A stretch of DNA of 64,000 nucleotides from an uncultured Chloroflexota bacterium (lineage in GTDB: Bacteria > Chloroflexota > Dehalococcoidia > CAUJGQ01). Of this stretch, positions 55,828 through 63,963 are shown one piece after another. The DNA lies in NCBI GenBank assembly GCA_937879875.1, contig CALFMN010000024.1, forward strand, positions 7,796 to 71,795. The letters run 5' to 3'. The position numbers and the translations under genes are program-made. Positions within the stretch are counted from its first letter, which is position 1; the number at the start of each line of letters is the position of its first letter. The notes below the pieces were generated by a model, which did not search any database, was not told where the DNA came from, and worked only from the letters and a program-made list of their open reading frames with translations.

Positions 55828-58695
55828 ATGCCCAACGACCAACCGATCCCTATTGGCGCGATTACACATGGTCGGGAGACCCGGCCGAACATTCCAACCG
55901 CCGAGCTGGAACCGTTCGCTGCGGTGGACGAATCGGCACCCAAATCCATGCTCTATCCGCGTGACCCCTCGCTTGACCCGCAGCTCGTCTGGAAGGGCAA
56001 GGACGCGCAGGACCGCGATCCGCTCACCGTGCCGGCCGTGCCGATCTACATCCAGGAGAAGATCGCGCCGCGCGCCCTCATCGAGGATCTGCGGGCAACG
56101 GCCCGCCACGGGGCTGCCGCTCAACAACTCAACCTCTTCGCCGACTTTAACGGGCTGGCGTTCGACCAGCTCGTGGACTTCTACCAGCACAGTCAGCACT
56201 GGACCAACCGCCTGATTCTCGGCGATGCGCTGCTGGTGATGACCTCGCTCGCTGAGAAGGAAGGGCTCAAAGGCAAGGTCCAGACCATCTACATGGACCC
56301 GCCGTACGGGATCAAGTTCGGCTCCAATTGGCAGGTCTCAACGCGGAAGCGCGACGTGCGCGATGGCAAAGTCGAGGACGTGACCCGCCAACCGGAACAG
56401 ATCCGTGCCTTCCGGGATACGTGGGAGCTGGGGATCCACTCCTACCTGACCTTCTTGCGCGACCGCCTCACGGTCGCCCGTGATCTGCTGACCGAGACCG
56501 GCAGCATCTTTATCCAGATAGGTGATGAGAATGCCCACCTCGTACGTTGCCTCTTAGACGAAGTGTTTGGGATAGACAACTTCATTAGCCAGATCGTATT
56601 TACGAAGACCGGCGGACAGACAGCGGACTTGTTGCCGGGAGTCGCCGATCACATCCTGTGGTTTGCGAAGAACATCGAGGCTGTGAAGTACCGTCGTCTT
56701 TTCGTTGACAAGATCGCCGGCGGTGAGGGTGGCGAGAAATACTACCAAGTTGAGCTGAGCGACGGATCGCACCGAACGATCGGTCAGCTTGGAGATGTAC
56801 TGCCCTCTGGTGCTCGGGCTTATCGCTTGGACAACCTGATGAGTCAGAGCGTCGGGCGGGAGAAAGGCGAAGGCGCAGCGTCATGGTTCCCGGTCAATTT
56901 CGCCGGCCGACGGTTCCTCCCCAACATACAAAATCGCTGGAAGACCAATGAGGCCGGAATGGAGCGGCTCAAGGTCGCCGGTCGGCTTGAGGCGGGTAGC
57001 GGTAGCCTATCGTACGTTCGCTTTCTCGATGACTTTCCTGCGTTCACGCTGAATAGCGTGTGGACCGATATAGGGGGGATTCAAAGTCGATCCGATCCGA
57101 AGGTGTACGTCGTGCAAACGGCCACTAAGGTTGTCGAGCGTTGTCTACTGATGACCACCGATCCGGGCGATTTGATACTCGATCCCACGTGCGGATCGGG
57201 CACCACGGCCTATGTCGCTGAGCAGTGGGGCCGTCGATGGATCACGATCGACACCAGCCGTGTCGCTCTTGCAATCGCCCGTACCCGCCTCATGGCTGCC
57301 CGGTATCCCTGGTACCTGCTCGCCGCTTCGGCTGAGGGCGCCAGGAAGGAATCGGAGCTGAGCGGTCAACCCGTCGCACTGCCCGTCCCGGAAGTCGAAG
57401 GCGACGTGCGCCAGGGGTTCGTCTACCGTCGTGTACCGCATATTACGCTCCGGTCGATCGCCCACAACGAAGAAATCGACACCATTCATGCTCGCTGGCA
57501 GCCGCAGATCGATGCGCTGCGAGATGCACTGAATCAGCTCTGTGGTACCGCTTACGAGGAATGGGAACTGCCGCGTGAGCCCGTCGCAAGCTGGCCAGAG
57601 CGCGCCGCCGAGGTGCTCGCCGATTGGTGGCGTCTGCGCCGCGAACGCCAGCGTGAGATCGATGCGTCAATTGCTCGCCACGGCGATCAGGAACAGCTCT
57701 ATGACCAGCCCTTCGAGGATCTGAAGCGCGTGCGTGTGAGCGGCCCTTTCACCGTCGAGAGCCTTGCTCCCCATCGCATGATCACCCCGGAGGAAGATGA
57801 CGCAGCACTCCCGGCGAGTGAACGGGCAGCCGCAGTGGATCCGGAAACCGCCGGCCGTGACAGCTTCGAAGCAACCATTCTGGAGTACCTGCGAAGGGCC
57901 GGCGTGCAAAATACCGTGCGAGAGGAACGACTCGTCTTCGACCGCCTGGAGCTGTTCGCCGGGGAGTGGTTGCAGGCAGAAGGGGAGTACACGGACAAGG
58001 GCGGACAGTTCCGGCGCGTCGCACTCGCCATTGGTCCCGAGCATGGCACGGTTGGTCCTGAGCTGGTGAAGGAGGCGGCCAAGGAGGCGATGCGCGGGGC
58101 CGGCTTTGACCTGCTGGTCGTGCTCGGCTTCGCCTTCGACGCGTACGCAGGGGAAGCGGCGGAGCAGTTCTCGCCGCCGCCGGCGCGGAACCTGGAGGGA
58201 TTGGCCGTCGCTGAGTCGCGGCGCCGCTACGGCAAGCTTCAGGTCATGCTCGCGCGGATGAATCCCGACCTGGCAATGGGCGATGACCTGCTGAAGAAGA
58301 CCGGCGCCGCCAACCTGTTCATGGTTTTCGGCGAGCCGGACATCGAGGTGCGTCACGAGGCAGACGGTCAGCTTGTCGCAGCGCTCCGCGGTGTGGACGT
58401 ATACGACCCAACCACCGGCGAGATCCGTTCCAGTTCCACCGATGACATTGCCTGTTGGTTCATCGATACGGACTACAACGAGGAATCATTTTTCGTCCGC
58501 CACGCCTACTTCACCGGCGCCGACGAACCATACACACGGCTGAAGCGGGCGCTACGAGCGGAGATTGACGAAGCGGCTTGGGCCTCGGTGTACCGGACGG
58601 AGAGCCGTCCATTCCCACGGCCGCAGACCGGGAAGATCGCCATCAAGGTGATCAACCACTACGGCGACGAAGTGCTGAAGGTGCTCCGCGTGTAG
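55828..58695 (+). CDS. mod: Type III-like DNA methyltransferase (Mod)
   Basis: The 955-residue protein has catalytic D-P-P-Y-G-I-K-F near residue 156 and the SAM motif D-P-T-C-G-S-G-T-T near 451, the order of beta-class N6-adenine/N4-cytosine methyltransferases. It methylates host sites and guides Res. The 300 residues between the motifs carry the target recognition domain. Their DNA (about 56540-57150) is less GC-rich than the rest. It starts 11 bases after res. A C-terminal region of about 300 residues is extra compared with classical Mod. Confidence 0.88.
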   Translation: MPNDQPIPIGAITHGRETRPNIPTAELEPFAAVDESAPKSMLYPRDPSLDPQLVWKGKDAQDRDPLTVPAVPIYIQEKIAPRALIEDLRATARHGAAAQQLNLFADFNGLAFDQLVDFYQHSQHWTNRLILGDALLVMTSLAEKEGLKGKVQTIYMDPPYGIKFGSNWQVSTRKRDVRDGKVEDVTRQPEQIRAFRDTWELGIHSYLTFLRDRLTVARDLLTETGSIFIQIGDENAHLVRCLLDEVFGIDNFISQIVFTKTGGQTADLLPGVADHILWFAKNIEAVKYRRLFVDKIAGGEGGEKYYQVELSDGSHRTIGQLGDVLPSGARAYRLDNLMSQSVGREKGEGAASWFPVNFAGRRFLPNIQNRWKTNEAGMERLKVAGRLEAGSGSLSYVRFLDDFPAFTLNSVWTDIGGIQSRSDPKVYVVQTATKVVERCLLMTTDPGDLILDPTCGSGTTAYVAEQWGRRWITIDTSRVALAIARTRLMAARYPWYLLAASAEGARKESELSGQPVALPVPEVEGDVRQGFVYRRVPHITLRSIAHNEEIDTIHARWQPQIDALRDALNQLCGTAYEEWELPREPVASWPERAAEVLADWWRLRRERQREIDASIARHGDQEQLYDQPFEDLKRVRVSGPFTVESLAPHRMITPEEDDAALPASERAAAVDPETAGRDSFEATILEYLRRAGVQNTVREERLVFDRLELFAGEWLQAEGEYTDKGGQFRRVALAIGPEHGTVGPELVKEAAKEAMRGAGFDLLVVLGFAFDAYAGEAAEQFSPPPARNLEGLAVAESRRRYGKLQVMLARMNPDLAMGDDLLKKTGAANLFMVFGEPDIEVRHEADGQLVAALRGVDVYDPTTGEIRSSSTDDIACWFIDTDYNEESFFVRHAYFTGADEPYTRLKRALRAEIDEAAWASVYRTESRPFPRPQTGKIAIKVINHYGDEVLKVLRV

Positions 58696-58727
58696 CCGGC
58701 GATGGCCCGCTTCAGCGCGGTTCAGTT

Positions 58728-58749
58728 TGACAGCAACCGTGACAGCAAC
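58728..58749. repeat. Integrase arm-type repeats, right end
   Basis: TGACAGCAAC at 58728-58737 and 58740-58749, 12 bases apart and in the same orientation as the left-end pair. They lie 151 bp inside the right core repeat. Confidence 0.68.
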
Positions 58750-58900
58750 CGGAGCGCGGGCAGCATGAAACAGCCCCGAACAACGGCGGACGGCAGATCA
58801 AGAGATTTTGCGAGTATGAGCGAGTTTCTACGCGTGGCCGATGGACAACGATGGACATCAGAGGACGGCCTGAAACGGCCGAAAGTCGGGCCGTGGAGCA

Positions 58901-58948
58901 ACTTTTAATCCGTTGATCGTGGGTTCGAATCCCACCCGGCTCACCCCG
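58901..58948 (+). repeat. attR (core direct repeat)
   Basis: An exact copy of 39436-39483. The left neighbour is non-tRNA sequence, so this is a tRNA 3' fragment, not a functional tRNA gene. Confidence 0.93.
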
Positions 58949-58970
58949 ACCCACGCGTTCTTCGAACGGT

Positions 58971-58994
58971 TTTGTACCTGCGTTTGTACCTGCG
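58971..58994. repeat. Tandem 12-bp repeat outside attR
   Basis: TTTGTACCTGCG occurs twice with no spacer, 22 bases after the attR core. Spacing and start (TTTG) match the TTTGACAGCAAC arm repeats, but the sequence differs. It may be an arm site of a second, related element. Confidence 0.5.
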
Positions 58995-59125
58995 CGTGTG
59001 TTGGTCGCGGTCGATTGGAACGACCAGGGCAGATGGGAGTATCGGCAGGAGCTTTCGTTCCGCGGTTACGGTCGGCCCGGCGGACGGAGCCCGCCTTGCC
59101 GAAGGTGGGCTGACCTGAGCCGCCG

Positions 59126-59192
59126 TTGACACGGTCTGTTTCGTGTTTTAGTCTGTTTCATGTGTCACGAAACAGAGTATTTTCTGAAACAG
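59126..59192 (+). promoter_or_regulatory. Promoter with four CTGTTTC operator half-sites
   Basis: TTGACA (59126-59131), 17 bases, then TAGTCT (59149-59154). CTGTTTC lies at 59136-59142 and 59153-59159, and its complement GAAACAG at 59169-59175 and 59186-59192. The spacing of 16-17 bases is regular. Two half-sites overlap the promoter, as expected for autorepression by the AbiEi-like protein. Confidence 0.6.
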
Positions 59193-60235
59193 AGCTGATC
59201 GGCCTCGTCACTGACTGGCTACGCGAGCGGTTGCCCTCTACCTGGACCATGAAGGTGGACCAGGAATCTGCCGGTCGAAGCCGGCCAGACGCCCGCGTGC
59301 AACTCACGGAACCCGGCGGTATACGCTCGACCATCGCGATCGAGACGATCAGTTCCCGCACTGCGCCATATCTGCGATACGTGCTGGAGATCATGGGCCG
59401 GGTTCGCCAGGAGATGCCGGAGGCGGCGCTGCTCGCGGTTGCACCATACTTTAGCCGCAACATTCGGACTGCACTTGCCCGGCGCAACATCGCCTATGCC
59501 GATGCCACCGGCAACTTTCGTCTCGCACTGGACACGCCTGCTCTCTTCATCGAGACGAGCGGCGCCGACCGTGACCCGTGGCCCGATGACCAGCCGCTGC
59601 GGTCACTTCGCGGCGCCGCAGCCGGGCGTGCCGTCCGTGCACTCTGCGACTTCGCCCCACCCTACGGCACGCGCGAGCTGGCCGACCGCGCCAACGTCCC
59701 CGCGCCCACACTCTCGCGCGTGGCGGGACTATTGGAACGAGACGGAATCCTGCAGCGCCAGCGCAACCGTGGCCGCATTGTCGCCGTGGACTGGCAGGCG
59801 GCGCTCCGTCGCTGGGCGGAGGATTACAAGTTCACCGACTCCAACCGGACGAGCACCTGGCTGGAACCACGCGGACTGCCGGCATTGTTGGCGAAGCTGC
59901 GCGAGATAAACATACGCTGCGTGGTCACCGGCTCGCTGGCCGCGAATACGATCGCCCCGATCACCGCGCCGCGCCTGGCCGCGGTGTACATCGAGCATGC
60001 CGAAACGGCTGCGAAGACCCTGGACCTGCGGCGCGCCGAGAGCGGTGGAAACGTGCTGCTGGCAGAGCCGTTCGACCTGGTGGCCTTCGCGCGTGGCTTC
60101 GAGCAGGACGGAGTGCAGTACGCCGCCTGCAGCCAGGTCGCGCTGGACCTGATGACCGGACCGGGACGCTGGCCGGCAGAGAGCGAAGCGGTGTTGCAGT
60201 GGATGCAGGCACATGAAGCAGACTGGCAGACCTGA
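59162..60235 (+). CDS. AbiEi-like antitoxin/transcriptional regulator
   Basis: The 357-residue protein has an N-terminal domain with R-P-D-A-R-V and I-A-I-E-T-I, an unusual fold for regulators, then a winged helix (T-R-E-L-A-D-R-A-N-V-P-A-P-T-L-S-R-V-A-G, near 165-185), and a C-terminal domain with V-V-T-G-S-L-A-A-N. It resembles AbiEi-type antitoxins of type IV systems, which repress their promoter and block the nucleotidyltransferase partner. The GTG at 59162 is preferred, with a likely leaderless start. TTG at 59126 is an alternative inside the -35 box. Its end overlaps the next gene by 23 bases. Confidence 0.65.
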   Translation: MSRNRVFSETELIGLVTDWLRERLPSTWTMKVDQESAGRSRPDARVQLTEPGGIRSTIAIETISSRTAPYLRYVLEIMGRVRQEMPEAALLAVAPYFSRNIRTALARRNIAYADATGNFRLALDTPALFIETSGADRDPWPDDQPLRSLRGAAAGRAVRALCDFAPPYGTRELADRANVPAPTLSRVAGLLERDGILQRQRNRGRIVAVDWQAALRRWAEDYKFTDSNRTSTWLEPRGLPALLAKLREINIRCVVTGSLAANTIAPITAPRLAAVYIEHAETAAKTLDLRRAESGGNVLLAEPFDLVAFARGFEQDGVQYAACSQVALDLMTGPGRWPAESEAVLQWMQAHEADWQT

Positions 60236-61031
60236 CCCGGTTTACGTTCGGGCGCGGCGGGCACTGCTGGACGCGTTGGAGGCGCTTGGACCGCACCGTC
60301 GGGCGATGATTCTGGTGGGTGCCCAGGCCGTCTATCTTCACGTAGGCGAGGCGCAGGACACGCTCTCGTCATTCACGATCGACGCCGACCTGGCCTTGAA
60401 TCCCGCAGAACTGCCCGATACACCCGCGATTGAAACGGCACTCGGCGAGGCGGGCTTCCGGCGCAAGGAACAACCGGGGCTGTGGTTCACTCCGGACGAT
60501 GTGGAGGTGGATCTGCTGGTGCCAGCCTCGCTCGCAGGTCCGGGGCGGCGCGGCGTCGACCTCGGACCCTTTCATGGGCGGATGGCGGCGATGCGTGCCG
60601 CGGGGCTGGAGGCGGCGCTGGCAGACAATGCACCGCAACCGATCGCGTCGCTGGATCCAAACGACAATCGAGCGTTTGTGATCGCCATCGCCGGCCCCGG
60701 GGCGCTGCTCGTGGCGAAGCTTCACAAGATCGGCGAACGGCTGCAGCAGACGCCGGACCGGCTGAAAAACAAAGACGCCTCCGACCTCTTCTTACTCCTG
60801 CGCGCGACGCAAACGGCGGCGTTGGCCGCCACCATAGAGCGGCTACGGAGGACGCCGGCGACCGCGCCAACGGTCGAGATGTCTCTCCGATACCTGAGAG
60901 AGTTGTTTACCAGCGAGGCGGGCATGGGTATCGGCTTGCTGCGTGCCGCTGTCTCCGGCATTGAGGATGAGGAAACCGTGGCTCAGTCCTGCATCGCGCT
61001 CGCCGACGATCTGCTTGCAGCTTTGGGTTAG
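60213..61031 (+). CDS. AbiEii-like nucleotidyltransferase toxin
   Basis: The 272-residue protein has a nucleotidyltransferase fold: V-G-A-Q-A-V-Y-L-H-V-G (35-45) and D57-A-D59 in T-I-D-A-D-L, then D-D-V-E-V-D-L-L-V (third acid near residue 98) and K-L-H-K-I-G-E-R. AbiEii/AbiGii-type toxins transfer nucleotides to tRNA or other targets. It overlaps the AbiEi-like gene by 23 bases. The stop codon TAG (61029-61031) comes from a tRNA-Lys remnant. Confidence 0.7.
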   Translation: MKQTGRPDPVYVRARRALLDALEALGPHRRAMILVGAQAVYLHVGEAQDTLSSFTIDADLALNPAELPDTPAIETALGEAGFRRKEQPGLWFTPDDVEVDLLVPASLAGPGRRGVDLGPFHGRMAAMRAAGLEAALADNAPQPIASLDPNDNRAFVIAIAGPGALLVAKLHKIGERLQQTPDRLKNKDASDLFLLLRATQTAALAATIERLRRTPATAPTVEMSLRYLRELFTSEAGMGIGLLRAAVSGIEDEETVAQSCIALADDLLAALG

Positions 61032-61074
61032 CGGCAGTGCGCGGCTTTTTATTCCGTTGATCGCGGGTTCGAAT
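61030..61074 (+). repeat. Degenerate tRNA-Lys remnant
   Basis: These 45 bases match tRNA-Lys positions 39420-39465 with one deletion and four substitutions (about 89 percent). They run from the D loop to the T loop and then stop, so the copy cannot fold. It is either an old attachment-site scar or a pseudogene of tRNA-Lys. Confidence 0.75.
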
Positions 61075-61217
61075 GATGCTGCGATCGTGAACGACTGTCA
61101 CGGCCGCGCGTGGGCCGGGCGGGCGCATCTCAGCGGGCGCAGCGCCCGGCGCTGCGTTAGGATGCAGGCGCAGCATGCGTTCACGCGGTCCGCAAACTGC
61201 GCCAGGGAGACAGCGAG

Positions 61218-62762
61218 ATGGTCTGGCAACCCGAGGTCGAGGAGATTCGGCGACGGCAGGAGATCGCCCACGGTCTGGGCGGCGCAGAGTCGGTGGCGCG
61301 GCACCACGGCGAGGGCCGGCTCACCGTGCGCGAGCGGCTCGATCTGCTGCTCGACCCCGGCTCGTTCCGCGAGCTGGGCGTGCTTTCGGGCGCCGCCGAC
61401 TACGACGACGAAGGCCGCCTGACAAGCCTGCGACCCTCGAACGCGGTCGCCGGCACAGGCATGATCGAAGGGCGCCCGGTGGTTGCGGGCGGCGAGGACT
61501 ACACGATCCGCGGCGGCTCCGCCGATGGCGGCGGCAGCGCCAAGATGTACTACCTCGAACATCTTGCGCGGCAGCAGCGCGTGCCGCTGCTGCGACTGAT
61601 CGAGGGCACAGGCGGCAGCGTACGCAGCAACCGGCGCACCCACTCCGGCCGCGCGATCGGCGGCCATGCGATCTCGCCCTACGTCGATCTGCTCGGCATG
61701 GTGCCCGTCGTCTCGGCGGCGCTGGGCGCGGTGGCCGGGCTGCCGGCGGCGCGGATGGCCTTCGCGCACTTCTCGATCATGCTACGCGGCGCCGTGATCT
61801 TCGCCGGCGGGCCGCCGGTGGTCGAGCGGGCGCTGGGCATGCTGCCCTCCAAAGAGGAGCTGGGCGGCGTCGATGTCCACGCGTTCAAGAGTGGACTGGT
61901 GGATAACATCGCCGAGGATGAAGCGGACTGCATCCGCCAGATCCGTACCTTTTTGAGCTATCTGCCGTCGAACGTTTGGGAGCTGCCGCCGCGCCGCGAG
62001 CCCTGCGACGACCCCAACCGCCGCGACGAGGCGCTGCTCTCGCTGATTCCGCGCCAGCGCCGCCGGACGTACGACCCACGCAAGTTGCTGGGCTGCGTCG
62101 TCGACCGTGACAGCCTGTTCGAGCTGCAGCCGTTCTACGGCCAGTCGCTGGTGACCAGCCTGGCGCGGATCGACGGCTATCCGGTCGGCGTGCTGGCGAA
62201 CAACCCCAACCACGTCGGCGGCGCGATGGACGGGCCGGCCTCGGATAAGCTCACGCGTTTCGCCGACCTCTGTGACACGTTCCATTTACCCGTGGTCAGC
62301 TTCGAGGACGAGCCAGGCTACATGGTCGGCCCGGCGGCCGAGGCGGCGGGCACACTGCGCCGCGGCGTGCGAGCGCTGGCCGCCGTGATGCAGACGACGG
62401 TGCCCTGGATCACGTTTATCGTGCGGCGGGCCTACGGCGTGGCGGCAGGGGCGCACCTGAACGCCGAGGCGCTGGTCTACGCCTGGCCGTCGGGCGAGTG
62501 GGGCTCGATTCCGATCGAGGGCGGCGTGGCCGCGGCCTACCGCCGCGAGATCGCCGCCGCGCCGAACCCGGAGCAGCGCCGCGCCGAGTTGGAGGCGCGG
62601 CACGAGAGCGACCGCTCGCCCTTTCCGCGTGCCGAGGCCTTCGGCCTGCACGACCTGATCGACCCGCGCGAGACGCGGCCGCTGGTGGTGGAGTTCGTGC
62701 GCACGGCGCAGCTGCGGCTGCGCGGCGAGCTCGGCCCGAAGACGCGGCTGATGCGGCCGTAG
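61218..62762 (+). CDS. Acyl-CoA carboxylase carboxyltransferase subunit
   Basis: The 514-residue protein transfers a carboxyl group from biotin to an acyl-CoA such as propionyl-, acetyl- or methylcrotonyl-CoA. It has the two crotonase-like halves: R-E-R-L-D-L-L-L-D near the start, G-T-G-G-S-V and G-P-P-V-V-E-R-A-L-G in the first half, and N-N-P-N-H-V-G-G-A, G-Y-M-V-G and R-R-A-Y-G-V-A in the second. GGGAGA precedes the ATG. No biotin carboxylase gene is close. It is 84 bp upstream of a CoA-transferase. Confidence 0.88.
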   Translation: MVWQPEVEEIRRRQEIAHGLGGAESVARHHGEGRLTVRERLDLLLDPGSFRELGVLSGAADYDDEGRLTSLRPSNAVAGTGMIEGRPVVAGGEDYTIRGGSADGGGSAKMYYLEHLARQQRVPLLRLIEGTGGSVRSNRRTHSGRAIGGHAISPYVDLLGMVPVVSAALGAVAGLPAARMAFAHFSIMLRGAVIFAGGPPVVERALGMLPSKEELGGVDVHAFKSGLVDNIAEDEADCIRQIRTFLSYLPSNVWELPPRREPCDDPNRRDEALLSLIPRQRRRTYDPRKLLGCVVDRDSLFELQPFYGQSLVTSLARIDGYPVGVLANNPNHVGGAMDGPASDKLTRFADLCDTFHLPVVSFEDEPGYMVGPAAEAAGTLRRGVRALAAVMQTTVPWITFIVRRAYGVAAGAHLNAEALVYAWPSGEWGSIPIEGGVAAAYRREIAAAPNPEQRRAELEARHESDRSPFPRAEAFGLHDLIDPRETRPLVVEFVRTAQLRLRGELGPKTRLMRP

Positions 62763-62846
62763 CGTCCCCGCGAGCTTTGCCGCGTTGCCCCTGCGAACGG
62801 CATTCGCTAGCGTGGTGCCGGAGGCGTTCACTCCCGGAGCGCGGCG

Positions 62847-63963
62847 ATGGCTGCCCTCGACGATTTGCGCGTGCTCGACCTTTCGACCGGCGTGGCCGGA
62901 CCGTTTTGCGGGCGCTTGCTCGCCGGCTTCGGCGCCGACGTGCTCAAGATCGAGCCGCCCGGCGGCGAGGAGGGCCGCGGCCTGCCGCCGTTCTTTGACG
63001 GCGTAGACGGACCGGAGCGCAGCGCCTTCTTCCGCTGGCTGAACGCCGGTAAACGCATGGCCGAGCTGAACGTACGTTCGCTGGACGGCGCGAAGATGCT
63101 GCGCAAGCTCGTGCAGCGCGCCGACCTGGTGCTGGAGAGCTTCGGGCCAGGCCGGCTGGATCAGCTCTTCGCGGGCTTCCACGAACTGCAGAAGCTAACC
63201 CCCGGCCTGATCATGGTTTCGATCAGCCCCTTTGGCCAGGAGGGGCAGTGGCGCGGCCTGCCGCTCGATGACCTCACGGCCTACGCGCTCTCCGGCTGGG
63301 CCGCGCTCAACGGCCGGCCCGGCCGCGAGCCGCTCAAGGGCAGCGGCTACCAGGCTTCGTTTCAGGCGGGTGTCGGCGCCTTGATCGCCGCGCTCGGCGC
63401 CCTCTTCCACCGCGACCGCACGGGCGAGGGCCAGCACGTCGACGTCTCGCTGCTCGACGCGACCGTGGCGAGCTTCGCCCCGGCGTTGCTCGCCGCGCAG
63501 TACGAGGGCGCGCCGCTGAAGCCGCGCCCGCCCGACTTCACCGGCGGCCCGGTGCCTGCGGCCGACGGCTACTTCTCGCTGACCCTCAGTCGCGGCCACT
63601 TCTGGCGCGACGCGATGAACGAGCTGGGCCTGCCCGACCTCGCCTTCGACGAGCGCTTCTACGAGCCGTCGTTTCGCCAGCAGCACGCGAAGGAAGTCGC
63701 ATCGATCGTCGAGCAGCGCATCGCCCGGCGCGGCGTGCGTGAGCTGTTTGACGCGCTGGCGCGGCTGCGCGTGGTCTGCGGCATGGTGCTAAGCACCGAA
63801 GACCTCTACGCCGACGAGCACGTGGCCGCCCGCGGCTTCATGCAGCCGCTCTCCTGCCCGGACGGCGGCGGCGTTGCTGCTCCCGGCGCGCCGTTCCGCA
63901 TGTCGCGCACGCCGTGGCGCAATGCTTTGCCATCGGCGCGTCTGGGCGAGCACACGGCAGCGG
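62847..63963 (+). CDS. Family III CoA-transferase (CaiB/BaiF), cut by adapter
   Basis: The gene encodes at least 372 residues of a CaiB/BaiF-type enzyme that moves CoA between acids. The start M-A-A-L-D-D-L-R-V-L-D-L-S, the G-A-D-V-L-K-I-E-P-P-G-G segment, and D204 in H-V-D-V-S-L-L-D-A (acyl-aspartate intermediate) are diagnostic. Reading continues from G-E-H-T-A-A-A-V into adapter sequence, giving the artefact S-Y-T-H-L-R-A-H-E-T. About 20-30 residues should be missing. It follows the carboxyltransferase gene. Confidence 0.9.

Larger units (their letters stand above)
39436..58948. mobile_element. 19.5-kb tRNA-Lys integrative element (satellite-like defence island)
   Basis: The element is bounded by a perfect 48-bp direct repeat (39436-39483 and 58901-58948), which is the tRNA-Lys 3' half plus five following bases. 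It encodes a tyrosine integrase next to attL, an excisionase-like HTH protein, a P4/D5-type primase-helicase, a terminase-small-subunit-like protein, zinc-finger and HTH proteins, and on the right HigBA, a PIN-like protein and a restriction-modification pair. Capsid, tail, large terminase, relaxase and type IV secretion genes are all missing. That gene set fits a phage satellite or integrative plasmid. Confidence 0.88.

Noticed and set aside
58702..58908. Small rightward open frame next to attR
   Set aside because: It consists of arm repeats and the start of the tRNA core, with no coding character.
58901..58943. Second tRNA-Lys gene
   Set aside because: Only the 3' half is present; the 5' acceptor and D arm are missing, as expected for attR.
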